Shown piece by piece: positions 51,871-62,387 of a stretch of DNA of 64,000 nt. A model generated the notes under the pieces. The model searched no databases, had not been told where the DNA came from, and worked only from the letters and a program-made list of their open reading frames with translations. Source of the DNA: Centrapalus pauciflorus. Its lineage: Eukaryota; Streptophyta; Magnoliopsida; Asterales; Asteraceae. A program made the position numbers and the translations under genes. The stretch covers positions 1 through 64,000 of the forward strand of contig JAANYP010005943.1 in the NCBI GenBank assembly GCA_020465985.1, written 5' to 3'. Positions within the stretch are counted from its first letter, which is position 1, and every line of letters starts with the position of its first letter.

Positions 51871-54663
51871 AATGCTAACATAATGCCAATTCCAGAGTCA
51901 TTACTCAAATATGCAGATCAAGAAAGTGAACATGTGAAGTTGTACAGAATAGATCATGCTCCTATAGAGACTCAGGAACCGAGTTCTCTTAGCCCAGGAG
52001 CTTTAAGGATCGAGGAACCTCAGCAAGGGGCTGAAGTTCAGGTTGCCCAATCTGTGAATGAGGGAGTAGGAAGTGTGAGGGGTGGTGAGGAAGAAGCAGA
52101 AAAGTCAGATTCTGAGAGGACATTATCTGATATTCAAGAAGAAGAGGGAGAAGGAGCTGATGATGATGATGATGATGATGATGGAGGTGATCATCATGAG
52201 GGAGGAGGTTTGATGATTGATATAGTACAGATAGCTGAACAGAGTGTGAGGGAGGTCCTAAGCCCAGAAAGCCAGGAAATAGCTACATCCGCTGTTAGCT
52301 CTCCTATGAGAGTTAGCATTGAACAAGTCAGTATCCCACTGACGACTGCACACCTTCCTATCCACTCAGTCTCCTCTCAACAGGAGATTGTTTCATTTGT
52401 ACACCGGGATGAAACACACGATCTATCCGAAAGTCACTTGGACTTGATGGATATTGAAACAAGTGCACAACTGCCCGTGTGTACGACTTCATTTGAATCA
52501 CAAAGTCTAGATCCTATACAATTTAGGACACTTGACTCAACTTCATTCGTTGAAGTAAGTGTGGCTGACCTTAGTGTTCCCACCGGAACACCCTTAGTAA
52601 CGGAAGCATTTGTTGCTCTGTCACTTGAAGAGGGTGGAAGTCCAGTCAGAGAAACGCCAATACCAACTCTGAGCACTGGCCACACAGAAGTTCTTTTTAC
52701 AAGTTCGACTGTTGTGTCAACTGGAAGTCTACGTGACCCAGTGGTGAGTTTATCCCCTTTTGTTACAGAGTCAACCTTGACAAGTGCACTGAATGCAGCT
52801 GTGTCTGGTGTCAATTTGCATGTTTCTAATCAGTTAGCGGAAGTAATGGCTCAAATGACAAATATTCAGAAATTTTTAAAGGGAAAAGATGTTGCAGAGG
52901 AGTCTGTCAAGCAAACTGACTCAAAGCAAGCTATAGAAGAGTTGAAGGAAGAGTTGAAGGATTTTGTTTTTGATCAATTTGACGAGATGAGAGAACGTAT
53001 GATCAGCCTGGAAAATACTGTGGTAACTGCGTTGGGTAATCTTTCAGAACGAGTAGCTGCAGTGGAAGAGACCTGCAAGGCTCAAGCTTCCTCATCAAAG
53101 AGGAAACATGATGAGCATGACGAAGACTCCGATGATGCTCCTCATGAGGGGGAGAAGAGGAGAAAGCTTGATCAACCGACGCCGGGGATTTTAATGCTGA
53201 CATATCCAGAGAAGGAGCCAGAAACTCAAGGGAAAGAAGCCGGAGGATCCAAACAGTCAGCTGGTGAACAGAGAGAGCTGGGATTGATTCTTTATGAAGA
53301 TGTTCCAGTTCCTTTGAACACTCAGTCCGATATTTATCAGTTTATTGAGTATATTGATTCAGAGGAAGACGTTCAAGAGAAAGATAAAGAGCTAAGTATT
53401 CAAGAGACAGGAGAAGAAAAAGAGCAGTATATTGAAGTGTCTGAAGATGATGACATAATTACTTTGACTGATGTAGATTTTAGAGCTGAAAGAATTGAGG
53501 AAGAGGAAGTACTAGTTGAGGAAATTATGAAGGATGTTGAATCAACACCAACGGTTGAAAAGCCTGAGGTTGTTGTACAAGTTAAAGAAGAGTTTGAAGA
53601 ATTTCATGTTGAGAGCAGTATGGCTCAAGAAAAGGTTGTGTTGAATGAAGTTGAAGTTATGGATAGATTTTTCAACGAGTATGTGCTAGCTGATGAATCT
53701 GAGAAACAACACAGACTTAGATTTCAAGCACAACAAGTAGTACAGAGGGAGATTCAAGATATGCTAACTTTGTTGAATCAAGATGAGATAAGTAAGAAGA
53801 AGATGAAAAAGTTTGAACTTCCAGAGAACAGATCTGCTGAATTCATCAGAAAAAGGAACAAGATGCCGTATATTGAAGATATTCTGGAGAAACGGATCTT
53901 TTGCAAAAAGCAAGCTCCTTGTTCATTCCACAAGTTATTTAAAGTACTAGAGCCTAACATGCCCAATCTGGTTAACTATGCCAGCTTTCTGAGAAACAAA
54001 ACACAGAAGGTTGAGAAGGTTAAAAGTGAATTCAGAATTGTTGACCTTGTGAAGATTGAAAAAGAAAGATTTGTTAAGGTTTTCTATCCGAAATTCACAG
54101 TCACAAGATCAGATGGAAATACTTATGTATTCACAGAAGCTGACATGTTCAACATGCACTTAGTCGATATTGAAGATCTTTTTGATGAACTGTGCAGGAA
54201 TAAAAGGAATGAATATTGTAGATTTGCGATGAAGACATTGTTTCATTTCATGCATACCAAACTGGTATTAATGTCAGTGCAAGATCTACAGATTGGAGTT
54301 GAGAGAGGCATGAGGAAGATAAACATGACTGCACCTCACAGAGATATTAAATTTGCTGGTGAGCTTAAAGAGTTTCAAGTTATAATGGTGAAGCATCCAG
54401 CTGTCATGTACAAAGATAGAAATAAAAGATTGAGAGCTATGAGGAGTGTTGAATTGAACAAGTTTTCTGATGGAACGTTGATTAAGGTGATGAATGGTCT
54501 GAAAGGCAAACTGGCGGCAGATCGAAAGAGGAAGACAAAGAAAGGAGCTTTATCTGTTAACGATCGAAAACTCATGGTCGAGTTTATTTCTAAAATTGAA
54601 TGGAGACTGTCTGATCGGAAAAGTATTAGAAGATTTGAACAGAAGCTTGGCCTGTCAACTTGA
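51820..54663 (+). CDS. Envelope-like/accessory ORF of a SIRE-type copia element
   Basis: A single 947-codon frame with no host homologue that I recognise. The N-terminal half is acidic and low in complexity, with an Asp-rich run near residues 113-122. A predicted helical/coiled stretch near 340-420 precedes a basic patch KRKHDE...GEKRRK that could be a nuclear localisation signal. The C-terminal ~210 residues carry the conserved plant-retrotransposon block FYPKF...FTEADMFNMHLVDIEDLF followed by QIGVERGMRKINMT and KFSDGTLIKV. This block is familiar from large copia elements, where an extra ORF lies after pol. It is followed at once by a polypurine tract and an LTR start, as expected for the last ORF of such an element. 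Its orientation is opposite to the neighbouring pol. The first residues repeat HEVPDS because the leader repeat is translated. Biochemical role unknown. Confidence 0.8.
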   Translation: MHEVPDSMSLHEVPDSPNANIMPIPESLLKYADQESEHVKLYRIDHAPIETQEPSSLSPGALRIEEPQQGAEVQVAQSVNEGVGSVRGGEEEAEKSDSERTLSDIQEEEGEGADDDDDDDDGGDHHEGGGLMIDIVQIAEQSVREVLSPESQEIATSAVSSPMRVSIEQVSIPLTTAHLPIHSVSSQQEIVSFVHRDETHDLSESHLDLMDIETSAQLPVCTTSFESQSLDPIQFRTLDSTSFVEVSVADLSVPTGTPLVTEAFVALSLEEGGSPVRETPIPTLSTGHTEVLFTSSTVVSTGSLRDPVVSLSPFVTESTLTSALNAAVSGVNLHVSNQLAEVMAQMTNIQKFLKGKDVAEESVKQTDSKQAIEELKEELKDFVFDQFDEMRERMISLENTVVTALGNLSERVAAVEETCKAQASSSKRKHDEHDEDSDDAPHEGEKRRKLDQPTPGILMLTYPEKEPETQGKEAGGSKQSAGEQRELGLILYEDVPVPLNTQSDIYQFIEYIDSEEDVQEKDKELSIQETGEEKEQYIEVSEDDDIITLTDVDFRAERIEEEEVLVEEIMKDVESTPTVEKPEVVVQVKEEFEEFHVESSMAQEKVVLNEVEVMDRFFNEYVLADESEKQHRLRFQAQQVVQREIQDMLTLLNQDEISKKKMKKFELPENRSAEFIRKRNKMPYIEDILEKRIFCKKQAPCSFHKLFKVLEPNMPNLVNYASFLRNKTQKVEKVKSEFRIVDLVKIEKERFVKVFYPKFTVTRSDGNTYVFTEADMFNMHLVDIEDLFDELCRNKRNEYCRFAMKTLFHFMHTKLVLMSVQDLQIGVERGMRKINMTAPHRDIKFAGELKEFQVIMVKHPAVMYKDRNKRLRAMRSVELNKFSDGTLIKVMNGLKGKLAADRKRKTKKGALSVNDRKLMVEFISKIEWRLSDRKSIRRFEQKLGLST

Positions 54664-54682
54664 AGACTTTGCTACTTTCATC

Positions 54683-54694
54683 AAAGGGGGAGAT
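54683..54694 (+). other. Polypurine tract
   Basis: AAAGGGGGAGAT lies immediately before an LTR starting TGTTGG; this is the plus-strand primer site of copia elements. It starts 19 bases after the stop of the envelope-like ORF. Confidence 0.85.
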
Positions 54695-55001
54695 TGTTGG
54701 AATATATTTTAGTTGATGAAATATCAAAGTCTAGGGACTTAATATGTAATTTCCTCATAGTTTGTAAATGTGTATAAATAGTCATGTTGACTTTCAAAAT
54801 AGGTAGATTTTGTCAGATCTGTCAGATATCATTTTGTACGCATTTGATTTAGAGAAAGCTGCTCTGTACAAGAATATTCCAGAAATCATTTTGTAATCAT
54901 CAAGAATATCAATCAAATCATTCGGTCAGTATTGATTACATTTATTGTTCTTATTAATTGCATATTGTTGATTGAATTCGTAGAAACTATTTTTCACAAC
55001 A
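54695..55001 (+). mobile_element. 3' LTR of the envelope-like module
   Basis: Begins TGTTGGAATATATT and probably ends TTTTTCACAACA, so TGTTG and CAACA form a 5-bp inverted end. A TATA-like TGTATAAATAG lies near 54770-54780. Length 307 bp. The end is inferred from the inverted dinucleotides, since no second LTR is in the window. Confidence 0.7.
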
Positions 55002-56151
55002 TGTGAAATGTATACAACTTCTGTGATGGTTAGTCAAGTAATAGCATCTGACTTGTTTAAACACTTGTCGTCAAACTTGACGAAATACCACAACGAAATG
55101 TTGTAGATAACCAGGTTCTGGTGGTTATGGATATTTATCACAAATTTTGAACACAATGTTATTAAGTTAAGATATCTTGTTAAGATATAGCTAACCGCAT
55201 ATTGTCAGATTCAAAACTAGACATCTATACGTATCACTAGTAGCAATTAATCTGAATTGCTAAAGCTCTTAAATTTTAGTCCTGGTGTCTTTATGAGTGA
55301 TTTACCAGTTCCTCTAAAGATAATGGATATAAATTTGTAAGGAGATTCAGAATGGATCTGAATAATATTACAAGAACTTGTAATAAAGAACTAGTGTAAT
55401 TTTTCAAAGATAAACGGTAATGGAAGTTAAGTCAGTTAACTAGAAAACATTCCCACTAAGATCATGTCTGAAATTAACTTTTTCGATAGATCGTATTACC
55501 GTAACATTTGATAAAGGAACAGTGGCATTAAATTGATAGAAGTCATGTTGTGTTTATTGAGATAAAAAAGATCAACATGATATCTTTAATGTCGTTCTAA
55601 TTTGCATGTTTTAGAATTCCAAGAATAAAATTGAAGTTATTCTAAAACTATTCCATAGCTGCTTGTTGTCGTGGGAACCACAACGAGAATTAAAGGCTAC
55701 TATGGTTTTTGGTTGATATTCAAGGGTGATGAATATAGCAAAGGTTGGACCAAATTCATAGGTATTTGTTGCGAACAAATGTTGGATTGACCCACCGATT
55801 GAGACCACTTTGTGGATCATAGTCATGAGTCGTCTAAAAAATGTAATCCTTAGTACCTGAGATGTCTACGTACTTTAGTGTGGGTGCTGCTGTACGCTTG
55901 GCCTAACCTGACATCATCCGTAACTGGGTGATCATAACGGTTTGAGGCTGGTTGTAGTGGGAGTCGTGCTGGAGGCCTAGATAGTCAATATGAGATGTGT
56001 ACCTTCTTTTAACTAAGAAAAGATATTTTTGGGCCCTCGGCGATTGATACTGACAGAAATGCATGGTCGTGCTCGGACAGAACTGATGTGTTCTATTCTG
56101 TCTGTTACTGTTCAGTATGAGACCAGGGAGTCGAGAAACATAATCGTGTTT
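55002..56151. other. Unassigned flank right of the LTR
   Basis: No supported gene. Base composition is more balanced from about 55840 to 56150 than to the left. I cannot tell whether it is flanking host DNA or part of another element. Confidence 0.4.
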
Positions 56152-56394
56152 GCTACGGTTGATCTAATCCATGCCTAGCTATCACATTTAAGGTAATGGT
56201 GCTGTAAGCTACGGTTGATCTAATCCATGCCTAGCTATCGGGGAGTCTGGCACTTCGGGGAGTCTGGCACTTCATGCAAACTCATGCAAACTCATGTACG
56301 GTTGATCTAATCCATGCCTAGACATGCCTAGCTATCACATTTCACATGTTGTAAGCTACGGTTGATCTAATCCATGCCTAGCTATCACATGTCG
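56152..56394. repeat. Scrambled right junction: repeated GCTACGGTTGATCTAATCC units with leader and LTR-end pieces
   Basis: Four copies of the GCTACGGTTGAT...CTAGCTATC unit start at 56152, 56208, 56296 (lacking GC) and 56355. Between them stand an inverted double copy of the leader word (GGAGTCTGGCACTTC, 56241-56275) and, at 56337-56352, the exact complement of the LTR end plus its flank (ACAACATGTGAAATGT, 54996-55011). Confidence 0.85.
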
Positions 56395-56403
56395 TCAACT
56401 CGC

Positions 56404-56690
56404 ATGGAACCCAAATATTTCTCGAATGAGTCATGATGCAACTCGAATTATTCTCAGATAAAACTCGAATGACACATATAGGCAACTCGAATGACATACA
56501 TATCAACTCGAATGACTCTGTCATTCAACTCGAATGACTCTGTCATTCAACTCGAATGACTCTTTGACAACTGGAATGGAACTGTTGATCAACTCGAATA
56601 AAACTTTCAATAAACTCGAATGAAGCTGTTGATCAACTCGAATAACACTTCCAATAAACTCGAATGAAGCTTTATTCGAGAAACTTCTTT
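56404..56690. repeat. Minisatellite of AACTCGAATGA-type units
   Basis: AACTCGAAT recurs at least eleven times with 20-34 base spacing; the best units are near 56508-56570 (AACTCGAATGACTCTGTCATTC repeated, here cited as AACTCGAATGACTC plus TGTCATTC). It lies downstream of the SIRE-like pol on the minus strand. Confidence 0.8.
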
Positions 56691-57500
56691 TTATTTTTTC
56701 TACAAGTCTAAAACTCACTTATTTTGATGAATTTAATTTCAAGGATCAATTTCAGACTTTTAAAACAAGTACCCCCTTCGAAAATGTATTTTAAACACAT
56801 TTATTTTACTGAACTTTGAACAAAAACAACTTTAAAGTTGTTAAAAATTCAAATTTCAGAATATTCAAGAACTCGAAACTGTTTTATTTGAAAGATCAGT
56901 GATTCTGTTTGTGTGATGTAAAAATGACTTATGAAATTTTAGATTCATAATCATAGTACCAATTCGAGCCTTATCACACATTTAATTTCATCTTTATGAA
57001 CAAATACCATGATTTGCCATTAACATTCAAGAACTCAAAAAAAAAAATTACGAACAGGTAGAAGCAAACCATATAAAAAAAATACTAACCATATAAAGAA
57101 ACACACTAAAAAGAAAGAAAAAAAATACGAACGTTTACTCACAATTTTGATGAAACAATTGTCGGTTGGTGGGTTTTTGAGGTTTCTTCGAAGGGAAGAA
57201 ATCTATTTGGAGAAGATGAGGAAATGTATTTTCCGGAAAAAGTAAATTTGAATTTGAAAATTCAAATTTATATCCTCATTTACCCGGCCCATTTTTGAAT
57301 TTTCAAATTTGAAAAATCCGGCCCATTCTCTAACCAACTTAGCCCACACACTAACTTTTCAATCAAAAATTGTGACTAAAAAAAAATTAACTACACAAAA
57401 AAAAATTTTAAATGGACTAAAGAAAATATTTTTGTAAAAAAAAATAAACAAACAAAACAAATACTAAAAAAATTAACAGTATTAACAAAATGTAATTGCT
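56691..57500 (-). other. Downstream spacer of the SIRE-like element
   Basis: Read on the minus strand this lies between pol and the expected envelope-like ORF. It includes a leader-like stretch at about 57130-57240 with CT-rich wording and a possible GTGAGTAAACG donor. No ORF follows it in this orientation. Confidence 0.4.
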
Positions 57501-57640
57501 CCCCCCCTGAAATTCTGAATGTTGCTCCCCCTCAACTTATGATTTCATTTTTCAAATCTGCTCCCCCTACAAAATAACAGATAATTTTTATCAGATTTAT
57601 ACAAAATTAGATAAAATGCTTTTCTGCTCCCCCTGCACAT
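57501..57640 (-). repeat. Cluster of GGGGGAGCA polypurine words after pol
   Basis: On the minus strand AGGGGGAGCA or close variants occur four times (near 57500-57508, 57521-57530, 57560-57569 and 57613-57625). Repeated polypurine-like tracts between pol and the envelope-like ORF are a feature of SIRE-type copia elements. Confidence 0.7.
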
Positions 57641-57772
57641 GACATTCCAGATCTCGTTAAATTCTCAAGTATATAAACTTTTTATGAATCATGAATTTAA
57701 CATCAGATAAACATCACTTTAAAAAATGAAAATTTTAAAATTAAAATTTTGAAACTACTGAATTATTAAATC

Positions 57773-60700
57773 TTAACGATTCAACATACCTAATTTGTAT
57801 ACCAAAAAATTAAACCGCTTTTCATCTAACGCTTTGGTAAACAAATCAGCTAGTTGATATTCAGTAGGTACAAAATATAATTCTATATTTCCATTTTCTA
57901 CATGATCTTTAATGAAATGATACCGAATGTCTATGTGTTTCGTTTTTGAATGTTGCACCGGATTTGATGCAATAGCAATTGCACTCTGAGAATCACAGTA
58001 TATTGGAATCTTCATTGGTGTAAACCCGTAATCACGTAGTTGACTTTTTATCCACAACACTTGAGAACAGCAAGAAGATACAGCCACGTACTCTGCTTCA
58101 GCTGTTGACAATGAAACACAGTGTTGTTTATTGGATGACCAACATACGGGTTTGTCACCTAAGAATTGTACTGCTCCTGACGTACTTTTTCTGTCCATCT
58201 TATCACCTGCGTGATCAGCGTCAGAAAAAGCAGTCAGATGAAATGAAGACTCCCTAGGATACCACAAACCAAGATTTGGAGTACCTTTGAGATATCTTAA
58301 AATTCGTTTTGCAGCAGTTAAGTGTGATTCTTTTGGATTTGCCTGATATCTAGCACAGACACATGTAGCAAACATAATATCTGGTCTACTGGCTGTTAAG
58401 TACATTAATGACCCAATTATACCTCGATAATGGGTTACATCTACAGGTTTTCCTGAGATGTCCGCATCGAGTTTTGATTTTGAATCCGGAGCCATGGGAG
58501 TTTTCATAGGAGTACTATTGACCATGTTAAATTTCTTTAACATGTCTTGGATATATTTTGACTGATTGATAAAAATACCATCAGTCAATTGTTTTACTTG
58601 TAAACCTAAGAAAAAATTTATTTCCCCCATCATGCTCATTTCAAATTTCTGGGACATTAAAAACGCGAATTTCTTACAAAATTCTGGATTTGTAGACCCA
58701 AATATTATATCATCTACATATATCTGTATTACTATGATATCTGGCCCCTGACGTTTTATAAACAGGGTTGTGTCAACTGCACCTTTTGTAAATCCACATT
58801 TCAACAGATATGTTGAAAGTGCATCATACCAAGCACGAGGTGCTTGTTTAAGGCCATACAGTGACTTATCCAAAATATATACATGATCAGGTTTCGAAGG
58901 ATCAGTAAACCCTTCGGGCTGATATGTATATACTTCATCTGTTAGCTCCCCGTTTAAAAACGCAGTTTTGACATCCATTTGGTATACTGTAAAATTTTTA
59001 TGTGCAGCAAAAGCTAAAAACATCCTTATAGCTTCAATGCGTGCAACTGGTGCGAATGTTTCATCATAATCAATTCCTTCTTGTTGACTGTATCCTTTGG
59101 CCACGAGACGAGCTTTATTCCGAATAATGACACCGTGTTCATCTTTCTTGTTCTTGAAGATCCATTTCGTGCCGATTATAGATTTATCTTTTGGTCGCTC
59201 AACAAGCCTCCAGACCTTTAACCGTTCGAACTGGTTGAGTTCCTCTTGCATCGCCACAATCCAATCAGCATCCAGAAGGGCTTCTTTTACATTTTTAGGC
59301 TCAATCTTACTCAAAAATTTTGAAAATAAGCATTCATTTATTGTAGCCCTTCTGGTTTGGACTGATGAAGATGGATCACCAATGATATTCTCTATTGGGT
59401 GATTTCTTGTCCACTTAACTGTATGTGGAAACGGTTCTATTGGGTCTTGGTTGGGATTGGAATCAAAATATGGTTCGGGAGTTGTTGCAGATGTTGTAGG
59501 TGGAACATCTGAGGTAGGAGCTTCTGACTGTTCAGAAGTAATAGGGGTTTCAGAAGTATGTGGAGGTTCAATTGGTTGTACAGTCTCAGTAGTTGACTGC
59601 ACCTTTGCTGTTGAAGCTTCTCCAGTTTCTTCTGAACTTTGTTGTTGAGAGAGATCTGAAACTACGACTGGATCTTCAGTGATCCTGTCAGGCACCAAAT
59701 TTTGAACATTAGATTTGGGAGTTTCAAAATAATCATCATAAAAGTTCTCAAACAACTTATTTAATTCATTTTGTTCAGCATTTTGTTTATTTGACTCCAA
59801 TGAAGTCTGCATGTTAGGTCCGGGTTCTGAACTGGTGTGTTCAGAAGCCATTACCACTCCTTCGTCAAATTTAACATTTACGCTCTCGTTGACTATCTTG
59901 GTTCTCTTGTTGTAGATTCGGAAAGCAACCGACTCCTTTGAATACCCGATGAAGACTCCTTCATCCGCCTTTTGATTAAACTTTCCCAGATTGTCTTTAT
60001 CATTCAATATAAAGCATCTGCAACCAAAGACATGGAAAAATTTAACATTAGGTTTTCGTTTATTGATCAGCTCATACGGAGTCTTTCCGAATCTTTTATT
60101 TATTATTGAACGGTTTTCTGTGAAACATGCTGTTGCAACCGCTTCTGCCCACAAGAACAATGGTAAATTGGAGTAGGCCAACATCGTCCTAGCTGCTTCC
60201 ACTAGTGTCCGATTTCTTCTTTCAACGACACCGTTTTGTTGTGGAGTCCGAGCAGCTGAGAATTGATGTGTAATTCCAACTGAATTTAAGAACGAGTCTA
60301 ATGATTTGTTCTTGAACTCTGTTCCATTGTCTGAGCGAATTGTCTGGATGGTGAGTTGCAACTTTACTTGTATTTTTCGGATGAAGTCGATGATAGATTC
60401 GGTTGCATCTGATTTGGATTTCAGGAAAAACACCCATGTGTATCGTGAGTAGTCATCAACTATCACCAATACATATCTTTTCTTATTTATACTTTGTACT
60501 CTCATTGGTCCACACAAATCCATATGCAGTAACTCTAATGCTCTTGTGGATGAGTGTACTGTTTTGGATTTGTGTGTGGCTTTTGTCATCTTTCCTTTTT
60601 CACATGCCGCACATAGTTGCTCTTTTTGAAATTTAAGCGCCGGCAACCCTTTAACTAACCCTCCTTTTGCTAGGTTGGTCAGTTCATTGAAATTTAGATG

Positions 60701-61081
60701 TGAAAGACGACGATGCCACAGCCATGCTGTTTTAGATGTTGCTTTTGACAATAAGCAGACATCTTTCTTCAGATTGATCGAGGCTAAATCAATGGAGTAT
60801 AGATTTGTTTTCCTGTTTCCTGCTAGAATTTCTTTTCCTTGTGCTGATCTGATGCTGCACCGATTGGCTTTGAAGTTGACTTCTAACCCCTTATCACAGA
60901 GTTGTCCAATACTGAATAGATTATGACCAAGACCGTCAACATAAAAGACCTTTTGGATTGTGATTTTGTCATACTTCAGACTTCCGTATCCCTTGATCGG
61001 ACAAAACTGATCGTTTCCAAATCTTACCGTCCCACAGAACTTTTCTACAAAGTCCGTGAGTGTGTCTCGTTGTCCGGTCAT
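57773..61081 (-). CDS. SIRE-like copia pol: protease end, integrase, reverse transcriptase, RNase H
   Basis: 1102 codons without a stop. The protease active-site block (LDSGCSKHMTG) lies just at and above the start, with DSG encoded at about 61090-61098. Then follow the gag-pre-integrase zinc site (WHRRLSH near 122-128, CAAC 157-160), integrase with Asp188, Asp251 and Glu287 (a DD35E spacing), and a Ser/Pro/Glu-rich linker (about 410-560). Reverse transcriptase spans about 630-870 (QMDVKTAFLNGEL, LKQAPRAWYD, IYVDDIIFGSTN) and RNase H about 945-1090 (SDADHAGD, STAEAEY, KHIDIRYHFIKDH). All catalytic residues that I can check are present. It is separated from the upstream frame by one frameshift near 61081-61130, so translation as one polyprotein is broken. 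No envelope-like ORF follows in this orientation. Confidence 0.95.
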   Translation of the reverse strand: MTGQRDTLTDFVEKFCGTVRFGNDQFCPIKGYGSLKYDKITIQKVFYVDGLGHNLFSIGQLCDKGLEVNFKANRCSIRSAQGKEILAGNRKTNLYSIDLASINLKKDVCLLSKATSKTAWLWHRRLSHLNFNELTNLAKGGLVKGLPALKFQKEQLCAACEKGKMTKATHKSKTVHSSTRALELLHMDLCGPMRVQSINKKRYVLVIVDDYSRYTWVFFLKSKSDATESIIDFIRKIQVKLQLTIQTIRSDNGTEFKNKSLDSFLNSVGITHQFSAARTPQQNGVVERRNRTLVEAARTMLAYSNLPLFLWAEAVATACFTENRSIINKRFGKTPYELINKRKPNVKFFHVFGCRCFILNDKDNLGKFNQKADEGVFIGYSKESVAFRIYNKRTKIVNESVNVKFDEGVVMASEHTSSEPGPNMQTSLESNKQNAEQNELNKLFENFYDDYFETPKSNVQNLVPDRITEDPVVVSDLSQQQSSEETGEASTAKVQSTTETVQPIEPPHTSETPITSEQSEAPTSDVPPTTSATTPEPYFDSNPNQDPIEPFPHTVKWTRNHPIENIIGDPSSSVQTRRATINECLFSKFLSKIEPKNVKEALLDADWIVAMQEELNQFERLKVWRLVERPKDKSIIGTKWIFKNKKDEHGVIIRNKARLVAKGYSQQEGIDYDETFAPVARIEAIRMFLAFAAHKNFTVYQMDVKTAFLNGELTDEVYTYQPEGFTDPSKPDHVYILDKSLYGLKQAPRAWYDALSTYLLKCGFTKGAVDTTLFIKRQGPDIIVIQIYVDDIIFGSTNPEFCKKFAFLMSQKFEMSMMGEINFFLGLQVKQLTDGIFINQSKYIQDMLKKFNMVNSTPMKTPMAPDSKSKLDADISGKPVDVTHYRGIIGSLMYLTASRPDIMFATCVCARYQANPKESHLTAAKRILRYLKGTPNLGLWYPRESSFHLTAFSDADHAGDKMDRKSTSGAVQFLGDKPVCWSSNKQHCVSLSTAEAEYVAVSSCCSQVLWIKSQLRDYGFTPMKIPIYCDSQSAIAIASNPVQHSKTKHIDIRYHFIKDHVENGNIELYFVPTEYQLADLFTKALDEKRFNFLVYKLGMLNR

Positions 61082-61100
61082 GTGTTTGGAGCATCCCGAA

Positions 61101-62387
61101 TCAAGGTACCAGACATGGTTTACCTATAAAACGTAATAGCACATGAGGTACCCACTTGTAGTTGGGTACTTTAGTTTTAGGTAAAACATGCATAGTATCA
61201 TTTGTTTTTCTAACTGATATGGCTTTAGGCTTATCGTTTGAATTTATTTTAGGTACCCATTTTTGAATTGTTCTTTTGGGTATCCACTTTTGTACAATTC
61301 GCTGTGGAATTGTTTTTGAAATTTTTATCTGTGGATCCTTTTTCTGTTCATACAATGAGTCCTTTTTCTTTGGTTGCCACACAAGCTTATTATACTTCAC
61401 AGTTTCAGACTTACAAACATAAGAATTCAAAGCAATTAATTTCGATCTTGAAAACTTAATACAAGAATTATTAACAATTTTATCATTATTACAGACAGAA
61501 TGTTCAATTTTGCTGTTTCTATCTGTAACAATTTTTTCTTTCACGCGCCATTCTTGTTTTATAATCTTGTTTTTCTCTTCTCTTTGCTTCTTTCGCCACA
61601 CTTGTTTTCTCGACCCGTTCACAACGTTATCTGACATAAAAGAAGTTTGAGAATTAGAAGATTTAGATGCTTGTGTTTTCTGTAACCTTTTCATACCTGT
61701 TGAAGATTTGACTTTACGTGCAAAAGAGTCCGTTGATGAGGATGATTCACCTTTTTCAAAACTAGGAGACTGAACAAACAGTTTTGTTTTCTCCTTCTTT
61801 TGTTGCACTGATGGTGAATATTCAGATGGTTTTAAAGAGTCTGTAGTCATTCTTTGTAGAATTTTAACAGATTCTTTATTACCAGTTGATAGTTTGTTAG
61901 TCAAAGGTTTGATAAATTCACCAATTTTACCGAATCTTTGATCTAATGAATTAATATCAGAGTGCATGAACAGATCAAATTCTTTTTCTGAAGTTATAGA
62001 ATCCAGAGAAATAGATGAATGTGGATCAGACACATTTATGTTTTTAGACTTATCTTGCAACTTTTGTTCTATTTTTAGTAATTCAGACTTGAGTGTTCCA
62101 TTCTCTGTCTCAAAACTTTTAATTTTCATTTCTAAATCAGAATTTATCTGTTCTAAAATTGAATTTGGTAAATATAGTTTTTGAGACTGAGTTGGTAATT
62201 CAGACAAATCCTTTTCAGAATAAGTTTGAATGTACTCTTCTTTAGTATCAACAATGTTGCTGATTTCATTTATCTTGGTATAGTCAACATAATTTTGCAT
62301 TTTGTCTGATTTTGACCTTTTGATTTCTTCACTGGATTCTACTTCTTCAGATGCTTTCAAGAATGTCATTTTTAATCCTAAATTCAT
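61101..62387 (-). CDS. Gag-pol middle region of the SIRE-like element
   Basis: 428 codons, Lys/Ser-rich and low in complexity, with repeated WxPK-type words near the C terminus (KWIPKRTIQKWVPK). It corresponds to the spacer between gag and protease in large copia elements. It is in frame with gag: only one TAA (62490-62492) separates the open frames, and the coding wording continues between 62388 and 62489. At its 3' end a frameshift displaces it from the protease/integrase frame. No independent function is claimed. Confidence 0.75.
   Translation of the reverse strand: MNLGLKMTFLKASEEVESSEEIKRSKSDKMQNYVDYTKINEISNIVDTKEEYIQTYSEKDLSELPTQSQKLYLPNSILEQINSDLEMKIKSFETENGTLKSELLKIEQKLQDKSKNINVSDPHSSISLDSITSEKEFDLFMHSDINSLDQRFGKIGEFIKPLTNKLSTGNKESVKILQRMTTDSLKPSEYSPSVQQKKEKTKLFVQSPSFEKGESSSSTDSFARKVKSSTGMKRLQKTQASKSSNSQTSFMSDNVVNGSRKQVWRKKQREEKNKIIKQEWRVKEKIVTDRNSKIEHSVCNNDKIVNNSCIKFSRSKLIALNSYVCKSETVKYNKLVWQPKKKDSLYEQKKDPQIKISKTIPQRIVQKWIPKRTIQKWVPKINSNDKPKAISVRKTNDTMHVLPKTKVPNYKWVPHVLLRFIGKPCLVP

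Noticed and set aside
52434..52814. 126-codon minus-strand frame
   Set aside because: Shadow of the 947-codon plus-strand ORF.
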